A stretch of 35,684 nucleotides of DNA from Planctomycetota bacterium (GTDB lineage: Bacteria > Planctomycetota > Planctomycetia > Pirellulales > Lacipirellulaceae), in NCBI GenBank assembly GCA_024278955.1, contig JAJRSE010000021.1:1-35684 (forward strand). The letters are read 5' to 3'. Below the pieces are notes generated by a model. It saw only the letters and a program-made list of their open reading frames with translations. It was not told the DNA's origin and did not search any database. The translations under genes and the position numbers were made by a program. Numbering within the stretch: position 1 is the first letter of the stretch; each line of letters opens with the position of its first letter. Of the stretch, positions 24,873 through 33,541 are shown piece after piece.

Positions 24873-26278
24873 GGGTTGTCGCTCCGCTTGAGGCGTTTCA
24901 AGTAATGCGACTTTTCGGATTGAGTGGCTAAGCCCCAGTCGAGCGATTCGTCTTGCGTATAGGTTTTGCCTAGAGTAAGTGCCGTTTTTGCTTTGCCCAT
25001 TTCGTAGCCGAGATAGAAAGCGTGGCGTGGGTCGAGGTTTTTGGGGAGTTGGCCTTCTGGGCCAGCGGTTTGCAATTGCTCCATGAGTACAAAAGGGTCG
25101 GAATCATGCAGATGCAGGTTGTGGCTTACGAGATGAACCTTGCCCTCGGCGACAAAGATGCGGTAGTTATTGTCTCGGACGTTGGTTGCCAGTTGGGCAA
25201 TTTCTTCGAGAGCCGGTGCGACGATTTGCTCATCGCGTAGCATGAGCAGCTTGGGTTCGAGGCGTTTGGGCAGCACTTGATTGTTGATTGCGTGGAACAT
25301 GAGTCGGCGGGCCAGGTCGCATTCACGCACGCTGGTTTGCGACCAGTTGATTACTTGGGTGGTCAGTATGCTTCGGATGCCAAGTTCTTGGCAGAATCCT
25401 AGTAGAAGGACATTCACACCTGCGGAGTCGACATCGGTTAGCTCGGTGAGATTGCCGATGCCCATCAAAATTTCGGCATCGGGGTAGCGGTTGCGAATGT
25501 CGAGGTAGCGACCCAGACTTGCCGCGAAGCCGAAGGCGATGGGCTCGAGGATCGGATCGATTCGTAGCCGGACGTTTTTTTTTGCGAGGTAGTCGATTGT
25601 TTCGTCGAGATTTTTTAGCGTTCGAGGATCGTCAGGGACGACCACCACCTCAACGCCCCAGTCGAGGGCTGCTTCGCGGTTTGAGCTGTTGACGCTCAGC
25701 ACAAGTTCGGCGCCGGCTTTAACCGCTGGTTCGATTTCTCGCGGGTTCATGCTATCAATCGAGACGCGATGCTCCGCGTCGCAAAGAGCCCGAACCACTT
25801 CGGCGACTCCGGGCCAAGCTTCGCCCGGCTCGCATCCGACATCGATTAAGTCAGCACCGTCGGCCTTGAGTTGGGCGGCTTGAGCTAGTATCTCGGGCAA
25901 GGTGAGACGCGGGCAGTGATTGATTTCAGCAATAATTTCGACGTCGTAACGTCCGTAGTCTTCTGCCAATGGTTCGCGAGAGAAGTAGCTGGGCAGTTGG
26001 CGGAGGTCGCGGGGCCCGAGGTCGATTGGCAGGTCCGTGATTGCTTTCAAAGCTTGAAGGTCGCCCTTGCAGTAGCCGGGGAGGAGTACCTTGGTAGCGG
26101 ATTTGGGAACTTGAATATGCTTGGCGATCCAGGCAGGCGTCATGAGAGCTGCGACGGTGATCGGCAGCACTTCAAGAGAGTATCGAAAGCCGACTTGTTC
26201 GGCGAGCGACGGCAGCATGTTTTCCAGGGCGTGCTGCGCCAATCGGCCTGTAATGAAATGGATATGGTCTTTGTTCAT
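24869..26278 (-). CDS. Dihydropteroate synthase-like protein (H4MPT type)
   Basis: This is a 469-residue protein. The N-terminal part (about 1-130) has FITGRLAQHALENMLP, which I associate with DHPS-related proteins of H4MPT gene sets. The central TIM-barrel DHPS-like domain (about 135-340) contains IIAEINHCP, KADGADLIDVGCEPGE and VSIDSMNP, corresponding to the pterin-binding signatures of FolP. Methanogen-type homologues are thought to join the pterin to the RFAP-derived arm, but the exact reaction here is inferred. The ATG at 26278 is chosen over a longer frame because the upstream sequence is repetitive. It is the first gene of the overlapping pab/RFAP operon. Confidence 0.87.
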   Translation of the reverse strand: MNKDHIHFITGRLAQHALENMLPSLAEQVGFRYSLEVLPITVAALMTPAWIAKHIQVPKSATKVLLPGYCKGDLQALKAITDLPIDLGPRDLRQLPSYFSREPLAEDYGRYDVEIIAEINHCPRLTLPEILAQAAQLKADGADLIDVGCEPGEAWPGVAEVVRALCDAEHRVSIDSMNPREIEPAVKAGAELVLSVNSSNREAALDWGVEVVVVPDDPRTLKNLDETIDYLAKKNVRLRIDPILEPIAFGFAASLGRYLDIRNRYPDAEILMGIGNLTELTDVDSAGVNVLLLGFCQELGIRSILTTQVINWSQTSVRECDLARRLMFHAINNQVLPKRLEPKLLMLRDEQIVAPALEEIAQLATNVRDNNYRIFVAEGKVHLVSHNLHLHDSDPFVLMEQLQTAGPEGQLPKNLDPRHAFYLGYEMGKAKTALTLGKTYTQDESLDWGLATQSEKSHYLKRLKRSDNP

Positions 26279-26377
26279 GGTCGCGAGTTTTGAGTTTTGA
26301 GTCGCGGGTCGCAAGCCGTAAGTAACCGGCAAGTTGCTTGATAATTTACTCGTAACGCACGGCTCGTAACTCGCCGC

Positions 26378-27145
26378 TTATCCTATTCTTCCACCATTGA
26401 TGTTCATGGTTTGACCCGTGATAAATGAGGCTTCGTCGGAGACGAGGAAGCGGGCCGTGCGTGCAACGTCTTCGGGAGTGCCCCAGCGGTTGAGTAGCGA
26501 CTCGCTCTTGGCTCGCTGTTGCCAGTAGTCGGATGCTTCTTCGCCCCAGGCGGTTTGAATCCAGCCAGGGGCTAAGCAATTGACTCGTACTTGGGGCGCC
26601 AATGACTTGGCTAGACTTCGAGTGAACGACATGATCGCCCCTTTGATCGTGGAGAACATTTCGCCGCTTTCGCCGGCCATGCCGCTCTCGGCTTGGTCCC
26701 AGCCCATGTTGAGAAGGACTCCGTTGCCGCGTTCTTTCATTCGGCCGCCTACTTCACGCGAGAGTTGTACCGTGGCCAGAACGTCGACGTTCCAAAGATG
26801 CTCAAGCTTCTTCTCAAACGACCAATCTGCGGATTGGCCGGTGAGCACATCGGCACCAGCATTGTTGATCCATATATCGACGGACCCAAGTTGCCAGCAG
26901 TGTTCAATAAATTTTTGGCGTGACTCAGGGAGAGAGAGGTCCCCCTGTACGGCTTGGGCCGAAGGGCCTTCGCTGCTGAGTGTTTCTGCTAGCTGTTCGG
27001 CGGCTTTGAAGTTTTGGAATCCATGAACAATAACCTGAGCCCCGGCGGCTGTCAGTTCAGCGGCAATCGCGCGACCAATGCCACTAGAACTGCCCGTCAC
27101 GACGGCGGTTTTTCCTACAAGAGTTGCCGCTACATGGTTTGGCAT
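26378..27145 (-). CDS. Short-chain dehydrogenase/reductase relative lacking catalytic Tyr
   Basis: This is a 255-residue Rossmann-fold protein with the NAD(P) motif TGSSSGIG (17-24), NNAG (94-97), and the C-terminal PGWIQT and NINGG elements of classical SDRs. The active-site YxxxK reads FSTIK (F164, K168), and the usual catalytic Ser region reads LLNMGWDQ without Ser. Canonical ketoreductase chemistry is therefore doubtful. It lies 99 nt upstream of the DHPS-like gene on the same strand and could act on a pterin intermediate. It may equally be an unrelated reductase or a non-catalytic homologue. Confidence 0.85.
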   Translation of the reverse strand: MPNHVAATLVGKTAVVTGSSSGIGRAIAAELTAAGAQVIVHGFQNFKAAEQLAETLSSEGPSAQAVQGDLSLPESRQKFIEHCWQLGSVDIWINNAGADVLTGQSADWSFEKKLEHLWNVDVLATVQLSREVGGRMKERGNGVLLNMGWDQAESGMAGESGEMFSTIKGAIMSFTRSLAKSLAPQVRVNCLAPGWIQTAWGEEASDYWQQRAKSESLLNRWGTPEDVARTARFLVSDEASFITGQTMNINGGRIG

Positions 27146-27326
27146 GATCTGAGAATCTGAATAGGGGAAAGACGGCTGGCGTGGACTGGTCGATTCTACT
27201 GGTTGTAGTCGCCGAAGGGTAGCTTGCCTCCTTGTTGTCAGATGGCTTGGCTCGTCTTACGATACACCTAATTCAAGTTGTCTAGCCACTGGAATCATTG
27301 CCCGAGTTTTACCGCGAGCACACAAG

Positions 27327-29006
27327 ATGTCGACCTCCGCTGAAGAATCTCAATTTCTGGAATCAAACGAACCTACGAGGCCTCGACGAGTCTGGTTTCC
27401 GTTTGTTTGGACAGGACTCATTCTAGGAGTCTGCTTGCTGTTGCAATTTGGGGATGCCGATCAGGATGCCAAAAATTTCGCCCTTCTGCTGGGCTCCCTA
27501 CTACTCATGCTGGGGCTGTCGATTTGGTTTATTCGTTCCAGCGGTTATTCCCGAAGGGTTCGCTGGACGGGCGGCCTGCTGCCATGGGCTGTGATGTTTA
27601 GTTTTCTTTCAATGGTCAAGCTGGTCAATAACGGCGATGTGGGATTTGTCGATTGGCAATGGCGGTGGACCTCGGCTCTTGATGAAAGATTGGAGCAACT
27701 GGACGTCGCCAACGCGATTGGCGATTGGAGTAAAACTCCCGAAGACTACCCGCGATTTTTGGGCAACGGCTATTGGGCAGAAGTCGAGGGCGTGGAGCTC
27801 GTAACCGACTGGAAGATTTCGCCGCCCAAGGAACTGTGGCGACAGAAAATCGGAGCTGGCTGGTCGGGGTTTTCGATTGTTGGCCACTACGCGATTACCC
27901 AAGAGCAGCGCGGTCCTGAGGAACTAGTAACTTGTTACGAGGTCCGTAGTGGCGAAATTGTTTGGACGCATTCCGATTCGGTTCGTTGGGACCCGATGGG
28001 AGCTGGCTCGATGGGCGGCATCGGTCCGCGAGCGACTCCCACGATTTTTGATCAACGAGTAGTTACCCAAGGAGCAACAGGAATCGTCAATTGCCTAGAT
28101 GCCCTTACGGGCAAAGTGATTTGGTCGCACGATACGTTGGTTGAAAATCAAGTGGGGAATGTGATGTGGGGCAAGGCCGGTTCGCCGCTGGTGGTTGAGA
28201 ATGTCGAAGGGCGAAACCTAGTCGTCATCAGTGTGGGTGGCAAAGACGGACGATCGCTGGTTGCGTATGATTTGGAAACCGGGAGCGAAGTTTGGGCCGG
28301 AGGGGATTACCGCTCGTCGTACGCCTCTCCGATTGTTGTGAACATGGCGGGGCAACGGCAAATCCTTTCAGTAAACGAGTTTTTTGTGACAGGGCATCGC
28401 GTAACCGATGGCTCGGTGTTGTGGGAAACTCCTTGGGATGGCAACAGCGACACCGACGCCACCTGCTCGCAGCCAATCCCGCTCTCGGGAGATCGAATTT
28501 TTCTATCCAAAGGATATGGCGTAGGAGCTTCGCTATTGCAGTTGCAGACGGATGGCAACTCAATTCACGCGAGGCCTTTGTGGCAGCCCGAGATCAAACG
28601 CGTGATGAAAACTAAAATGAGCAACGCCCTCGTTCGCGACGGACATATCTACGGGCTCGATGGCGGTTTGATGGAATGTATTGAAATCGGCACAGGGCGA
28701 AAACGCTGGAAAAAACGTCGTAGCCCCGCTGTTGGACACGGGCAGATCCTCTTGATTGGCAAAGTGATCTTAGTGCTCACCGAATCAGGAGAATTGCTGT
28801 TAACCGAGGCTTCGCCAGAGAAGTACCGCGAGCTGGCCGCGATGCGAGTGTTTCCAGATGAGCAAGTAACCTGGAACACCCCCGCGTTCTCGTCGCCGTA
28901 CTTGCTGGTTCGCAATGCAGAGCAGGCCGTTTGTTACGAGCTGGTCCTCGAAGAAAATAGCCCCGAAGCAAGTGACCTCGGGGCTATTTCGGCAAATACG
29001 AACTGA
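27327..29006 (+). CDS. Membrane-anchored PQQ-type beta-propeller protein
   Basis: The 559-residue product has three N-terminal hydrophobic segments (about 23-40, 49-68, 81-98), then a periplasmic-looking beta-propeller with repeated W-containing blades: ELWRQKIGAGWSG, CYEVRSGEIVWTHSD, CLDALTGKVIWSHD, AYDLETGSEVWAGGD. This is the repeat type of PQQ dehydrogenases and BamB. No disulfide-adjacent Cys pair or clear quinone-binding residues are recognisable, so an enzymatic role is uncertain. Planctomycetes carry many such proteins of unknown role. The 3' end contains a 12-bp inverted repeat just before the stop. Confidence 0.8.
   Translation: MSTSAEESQFLESNEPTRPRRVWFPFVWTGLILGVCLLLQFGDADQDAKNFALLLGSLLLMLGLSIWFIRSSGYSRRVRWTGGLLPWAVMFSFLSMVKLVNNGDVGFVDWQWRWTSALDERLEQLDVANAIGDWSKTPEDYPRFLGNGYWAEVEGVELVTDWKISPPKELWRQKIGAGWSGFSIVGHYAITQEQRGPEELVTCYEVRSGEIVWTHSDSVRWDPMGAGSMGGIGPRATPTIFDQRVVTQGATGIVNCLDALTGKVIWSHDTLVENQVGNVMWGKAGSPLVVENVEGRNLVVISVGGKDGRSLVAYDLETGSEVWAGGDYRSSYASPIVVNMAGQRQILSVNEFFVTGHRVTDGSVLWETPWDGNSDTDATCSQPIPLSGDRIFLSKGYGVGASLLQLQTDGNSIHARPLWQPEIKRVMKTKMSNALVRDGHIYGLDGGLMECIEIGTGRKRWKKRRSPAVGHGQILLIGKVILVLTESGELLLTEASPEKYRELAAMRVFPDEQVTWNTPAFSSPYLLVRNAEQAVCYELVLEENSPEASDLGAISANTN
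28955..28989 (-). terminator. Inverted repeat in convergent 3' ends, likely terminator
   Basis: AAATAGCCCCGA (28955-28966) and TCGGGGCTATTT (28978-28989) form a perfect 12-bp stem with an 11-nt loop. Read on the minus strand the stem runs out into CTATTTTCTT, so it would terminate the acyltransferase transcript. It lies inside the last codons of the convergent propeller gene, and its weaker T-rich side might also serve that gene. Confidence 0.65.
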
Positions 29007-29034
29007 GCGAAAAAGTGGACTAGAAAACAGCCGT

Positions 29035-30180
29035 TTAGCGAGGGGCGTTCTCTAGCAACCAATCTTCTAAGATGACATGCCTCACATGGGGGGCACGTAG
29101 AAGAGAGGCATCGGATGGGAGTAAAGCTGCCAGCCAAGGCCTTCGGGCCAGCCCCGAAACGGCTCTCATGCCGAGGCTGCTTAAGGAAGCGCCGCTTGTT
29201 TGGTGTCGAACATTATCGCTTAATCGCCGAAACGTGGCAGGGACGACATTGGGAGCAGGGCCCACGTGGATGAGCGTGTCGACTCCTAGGGCCAAAGTTT
29301 CGTCGATCGCATCCCAGAGTCGTTGAGGATGGTCAATCCATTTCCGCAGGACTTGGCGTGCCGAGTGGTCGTCGTAACTCATGCGGCCTGTGACTAGGGA
29401 GAGCACAGGAGGGCAGGGGGGGGCGGAGCCACCTTGGATCGTTTCCATCATGACCGAGGCGCGATCGGCAATGTTTTTTTGTCTTACGATAGGGGTATGC
29501 AATGGAGGCCAGCGATTGGAGTTGATTCGCAAGTGAGCCCGGTTGGGAAGCAGATCGTGCATGACTTCTTTGAAACGCTGGACGGTAGCATTTTGTCCGA
29601 TAAGTAGGTAGGTGTTGGGGGAGAGGACTGCGGAGATTCCCAGCGTGCCCTTTCCTTCGCTGGTGATCTGTAGGCAGAGTCGCTGGACATCGGACTCCAC
29701 AATAGTTGGGCCGCGTGAGAAGAGTACGCCCATCGTGATGTTCTTTGCCAGCTCTACGGAATCTTTTGCCATCGCAAGCGGAACGCGTATTATTTCATCG
29801 ATGGCAAACACGCCTCCGAAGCTGATGGCGACCAGTTCGCCCAGGCTGTAGCCGAAAATCAGTTGTGCTCGAGAGGTTTCAACGGCGTGGATTTCTCGGA
29901 GGAGTCGCATTTGAGCGACTTCGACGGCAACAATCAGAGCGATCGATTCTGCGTACTGATCGAGAGTTGGTTCCTCGGCCAAGTTGATGATTTCAGCTAA
30001 ATCGACGGGCTTACTGACATATTCAGAGCACAAGAGGCTGAAACGCTGTAGCTCTTCGGCGACGATCTCGCGGTAGGGCTCGCAGGCTAGCAATTCGGCC
30101 GTGCGGCCCAGGTTCGCGACGTTATAGCCACGAAACGCCAAGGCTGTGCTTGTGATATCGGCAGTAGGCGAGCAAGGCAT
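29035..30180 (-). CDS. FabD-like acyltransferase-domain protein
   Basis: This 381-residue protein resembles malonyl-CoA:ACP transacylases. The nucleophile elbow is GYSLGE (S112), where FabD usually has GHSxG. H228 in PPLHTPIV fits the catalytic His. Near S112 are LAEEPTLDQYAESIALIVAVE (in two parts) and the downstream IIRVPLAMAKDS, where the Arg that binds the malonyl carboxylate in FabD is not evident. Malonyl specificity is therefore doubtful. The C terminus (about 270-380) has IDHPQRLWDAI and VGPAPNVVPATFRRL. No ACP or ketosynthase gene lies nearby. No ribosome binding site is visible at the ATG. Confidence 0.78.
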   Translation of the reverse strand: MPCSPTADITSTALAFRGYNVANLGRTAELLACEPYREIVAEELQRFSLLCSEYVSKPVDLAEIINLAEEPTLDQYAESIALIVAVEVAQMRLLREIHAVETSRAQLIFGYSLGELVAISFGGVFAIDEIIRVPLAMAKDSVELAKNITMGVLFSRGPTIVESDVQRLCLQITSEGKGTLGISAVLSPNTYLLIGQNATVQRFKEVMHDLLPNRAHLRINSNRWPPLHTPIVRQKNIADRASVMMETIQGGSAPPCPPVLSLVTGRMSYDDHSARQVLRKWIDHPQRLWDAIDETLALGVDTLIHVGPAPNVVPATFRRLSDNVRHQTSGASLSSLGMRAVSGLARRPWLAALLPSDASLLRAPHVRHVILEDWLLENAPR

Positions 30181-30531
30181 GGGGTGTCTCGGAAGGGGAG
30201 AAGGGGCAGGATTTTGGGCAGGCTCTATTTTCTCTTATCGGAAAACGCTTGATGGAAATCGCCTTGCTTTACGATAAGGGGCGTGCGTAGCGGGTTACTC
30301 GGTTTGTGCTAATTGTAGGGGTGAAATTGGTTTCTCGCAGTGCTCGGTGCGGTCTCGCGCAATTTTTATCGAGGTTCTGGGGCGTTCAAGGCAGAACTTC
30401 TCCTGATTAGTTGAGATTGGTGACCTATTCTTCCCTAGTAAGCGTTAGTTGAAGGGGCGAGATTAGCTTTACGCCACGCAAAAACTAGCGCCTAACGCCT
30501 ACCCACTAAGTGAATACGAGGAGCCCAATCG
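30181..30531. other. Divergent intergenic region
   Basis: This gap separates the acyltransferase gene (minus) from the CBS gene (plus). I see no gene. A 7-bp inverted word (gcgttag near 30443, ctaacgc near 30492) is the only symmetry noticed. No promoter could be called with confidence. Confidence 0.4.
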
Positions 30532-30927
30532 ATGCTTACTGCACGCGCCATTATGACCGAAGATATTGTGACCATAAATCCCAAGGCAAAGATCAAGGAA
30601 GCGATTGAATTGCTCTTGAAGCTGGGTATCAGCGGCTTGCCTGTCTGCGACGATGAAGGTTGTTTGGTCGGTGTTATTACTGAGTATGCGTTGCTTGCAA
30701 TCGCTTACGACGAAAAAATCCAGAGTGAAACCGTCGCCCAGCACATGACGACTGAAGTGCTGAGCGTCGACATTGATGATCCGATCAGCAAGGCAGCTGA
30801 TCTCTGCATCGTGCATCGAGTGCGCCGCGTGCCAGTTCTGCACAACGGGCATTTGGCCGGTCTCATCTCGCGTCGCGACGTGCTGAAATCGCTTTTTGAA
30901 GCGGAAGCACCCGTTTGTACGGCGTAG
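30532..30927 (+). CDS. Two-CBS-domain protein
   Basis: This 131-residue cytoplasmic protein consists only of a tandem CBS (Bateman) module: CBS1 about 1-62 (ARAIMTEDIVTINPKAKIKE, GISGLPVCDDEGCLVGVITE) and CBS2 about 68-125 (VAQHMTTEVLSVDIDDPISKA, VRRVPVLHNGHLAGLISRRDV, in parts). Such modules bind adenine nucleotides and act as sensors or partner regulators. The ATG follows GAGGAG at a good distance. The next gene begins 14 nt after its stop. Confidence 0.93.
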   Translation: MLTARAIMTEDIVTINPKAKIKEAIELLLKLGISGLPVCDDEGCLVGVITEYALLAIAYDEKIQSETVAQHMTTEVLSVDIDDPISKAADLCIVHRVRRVPVLHNGHLAGLISRRDVLKSLFEAEAPVCTA

Positions 30928-30941
30928 GGAAGCCACCGACT

Positions 30942-33539
30942 ATGCTATCGCGACGAATTCATCTCTGTTCGCTTGCCTGCGTGCTGTTGGCGACCACTCT
31001 GTTAAGCAACTTAGTGTCTGCGGCAACGAATCCCGTGGCTCACTATAGGCTCGATGAAACCACTGGCACCGTAGCGACCGACTCCTCGGGCAATGGGAAC
31101 AACGGCGTCTACGTCAACGGCCCGACTTTAGGCGTTGTAGGCGTTCACAGCACGGCTGCCGATTTCGACGGCACGAACGACTACGTCAGCGTGGAGATCG
31201 ATGTCAACGAGACCGACTACAGCGCGGCTTTCTGGTTCAAGACGACGAGCCCCGACGCGGGGCTCTTTCAGGCGAGCAACTCGGCGACCTCTCCATCGAG
31301 TTACGACAGGGTTCTGAGCCTCTCGTCGGGCAACATCCGCGTTCGTACTTGGAGCAACGAAATTCTCACCTCGACAGGGCTCAATTTGGCGGACGGTCGG
31401 TGGCACCACGTGGTTCATGTGCTCGGCGTGAGCGTTGGAGGCCAACGTGTCTACGTCGATGGTGAACTCATCCTGCAAGGAACAAAGGACACCTCCAATT
31501 TCAATCACCAAACGCATCTCTTTTTTGGTCGGGTGACTTCCATCTTCGACGCCGCTAGCCCTTACCTGAACGGCCAACTCGACGATGTCCGCGTCTATAA
31601 TCGAGTGATTTCCGATCAAGAAATCGCCGAACTCTACGGCCTGATCGGCCACTACAAGCTCGACGAAACGAGCGGAACGGTTGCTGCCGACAGCAGCGGA
31701 TTAAGCAACGATGGAACCTACACGGGTAGTCCCATGCTTGGAGTTGAAGGTGCGTATCCGGGCGACGTCGAAACTGCTGCTGATTTCGATGGAACAAACG
31801 ACCACGTGAACCTGGGCAATTTGGACGTTAGTGGTTCAGGACTCACCATCGCTGCGTGGATCAATGCAGACAACTACAGCGGCTCTGCTTCGCGAATTTT
31901 GGCTAAGGCAAATGGTGCCGGACTCTCGAACAACTACTGGTCGCTAACCACCTACAGCTCGGGAGGGAATAACTATCTTGGAATTCTTCTTAAAACAGAT
32001 TCTGGGGGAACGCGATTTCTGCCGTCAGGCAATAGCCCTTTGAAAGCCGGCAAGTGGCATCATGTGGCTGCCGTCTATAATGGATCGACGCTGAAACTCT
32101 ACAAGAATGGCGTGGAAATCTACAGCACGTCCGTCTCGGGGAATGTCACTAGCGGCCCGACTGTTCCCGTATGGATAGGCGGTAGTCCCTCAAATGAAAA
32201 GTATTTTGATGGACGCATTGACGATGCGCGAGTCTATAACCGGTCGCTTTCAGCAGAAAAAATCGCCGAACTCTACGGACTAGTCGGCCACTGGAAGATG
32301 GACGAAGGCGTCGGGACAACCGCCGCCGATTCGACCCCTTTTGCCAACGACACCACAGCCAACGGTGCAACTTGGACTACCGAATGTACAGGTGAGAATG
32401 CACTTGCATTTGATGGAGCGGCCGACACGGCAACGACCAATGCAAATTTCGATCCCCCTGCAACTGGTACCGTGGCCTTTTGGATGCAAGCGGCGGGTAC
32501 TCCTGCTGTCCGTCAACGAATTTTTGGGCTCAATGGCAATTGGGAGGCCCGAATTGAAACCAATGGCATTATTTCTTTCGACCTAGGTGCTTCGCCCTAC
32601 TATGGCAACGAGCCCTTTGCTGCCAAAGCAATTGTGGACGATGGTCGTTGGTACCACATCGTGGCTTCGTTCAACGACGTCGACGATTCGTACGTGGTTT
32701 ATGTCAACGGCGAATTGCACGCGAGCGGAACTAGCCCCGTGAACTTGGTGCCCCAATCGCCAGGAATTCTGTCTTTTGGCACTCGAACTGGCAGCGGCGA
32801 AAACTGGGAAGGCTCGTTACGAGATTTTCGCGTCTACAACCGTTGGCTTGCGAATTCGGAAATTAGCACGCTGAGTGGCCTGGCCGGTTACTGGAAGCTT
32901 GATGAGACCAGCGGTTCAGTGGCGGTCGACTCTTCGTCGAACGGAAACGATGGTACCTACACGGGTGGTGTGCTGCTCAATCAACCAGGGCAAGTCGATC
33001 TTGCGGCGGATTTTGATGGCGTAGACGATTTTGTCGTCGTCGCGGACGACGCAAGCCTAACCATGGATACAGCCGTCTCGATGACCGCGTGGATTGAACC
33101 TGGGGCTTCAGGGAACCGCCAGATGATCGTCAACAAAGAGGGCGAATACGAAATGGCGATCTGGGCAGACGGCACACTCCGATGGGCTTTTGCGAACACC
33201 GATCCTGGTTGGGCTTGGCATAATACGGGGCATGTTGTCCCTTTTGGCAAGTGGTCTCACGTCGCGGTCGTCTATAACCAAGGAATGGTGACCTCCTACG
33301 TAAATGGCGTGCCGGTTGATGTCTATGCCGGCTCGGGAACGATCGGCGATTATCATGATCCAGAAGACACTTTGCGGATTGGTGCCCGAGAGCGGACGCA
33401 TCCTTACAAACATTTCGAGGGCCGGATCGACGACGTGCATGTCTTTAGCCGTGGAATGTGCCCCGAGGAAGTTTTTGGGCAGTACAAGGGCGGGCGACCT
33501 GCGGGGATTCGTATCTTGAAATGGGTTGAGGTGCGGTAG
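30942..33539 (+). CDS. Secreted protein of four LamG-type domains
   Basis: The ATG at 30942 starts an 865-residue protein with a clear signal peptide (SLACVLLATTLLSNLVSA). Four concanavalin-A-like/LamG domains follow, starting near residues 31, 234, 447 and 647. Each opens with a variant of AHYRLDETTGTVATDSSGNG followed by FDG, and each has a WHHV/WYHI-type strand, then a K/D-R-I-D-D-x-R-V-Y-N-R closing strand. The fold binds carbohydrates or proteins outside the cell. The C terminus (MCPEEVFGQYKGG) lacks a recognisable anchor or sorting tag. An Lnt-like gene starts 2 nt after its stop. Confidence 0.9.
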   Translation: MLSRRIHLCSLACVLLATTLLSNLVSAATNPVAHYRLDETTGTVATDSSGNGNNGVYVNGPTLGVVGVHSTAADFDGTNDYVSVEIDVNETDYSAAFWFKTTSPDAGLFQASNSATSPSSYDRVLSLSSGNIRVRTWSNEILTSTGLNLADGRWHHVVHVLGVSVGGQRVYVDGELILQGTKDTSNFNHQTHLFFGRVTSIFDAASPYLNGQLDDVRVYNRVISDQEIAELYGLIGHYKLDETSGTVAADSSGLSNDGTYTGSPMLGVEGAYPGDVETAADFDGTNDHVNLGNLDVSGSGLTIAAWINADNYSGSASRILAKANGAGLSNNYWSLTTYSSGGNNYLGILLKTDSGGTRFLPSGNSPLKAGKWHHVAAVYNGSTLKLYKNGVEIYSTSVSGNVTSGPTVPVWIGGSPSNEKYFDGRIDDARVYNRSLSAEKIAELYGLVGHWKMDEGVGTTAADSTPFANDTTANGATWTTECTGENALAFDGAADTATTNANFDPPATGTVAFWMQAAGTPAVRQRIFGLNGNWEARIETNGIISFDLGASPYYGNEPFAAKAIVDDGRWYHIVASFNDVDDSYVVYVNGELHASGTSPVNLVPQSPGILSFGTRTGSGENWEGSLRDFRVYNRWLANSEISTLSGLAGYWKLDETSGSVAVDSSSNGNDGTYTGGVLLNQPGQVDLAADFDGVDDFVVVADDASLTMDTAVSMTAWIEPGASGNRQMIVNKEGEYEMAIWADGTLRWAFANTDPGWAWHNTGHVVPFGKWSHVAVVYNQGMVTSYVNGVPVDVYAGSGTIGDYHDPEDTLRIGARERTHPYKHFEGRIDDVHVFSRGMCPEEVFGQYKGGRPAGIRILKWVEVR

Positions 33540-33541
33540 CC

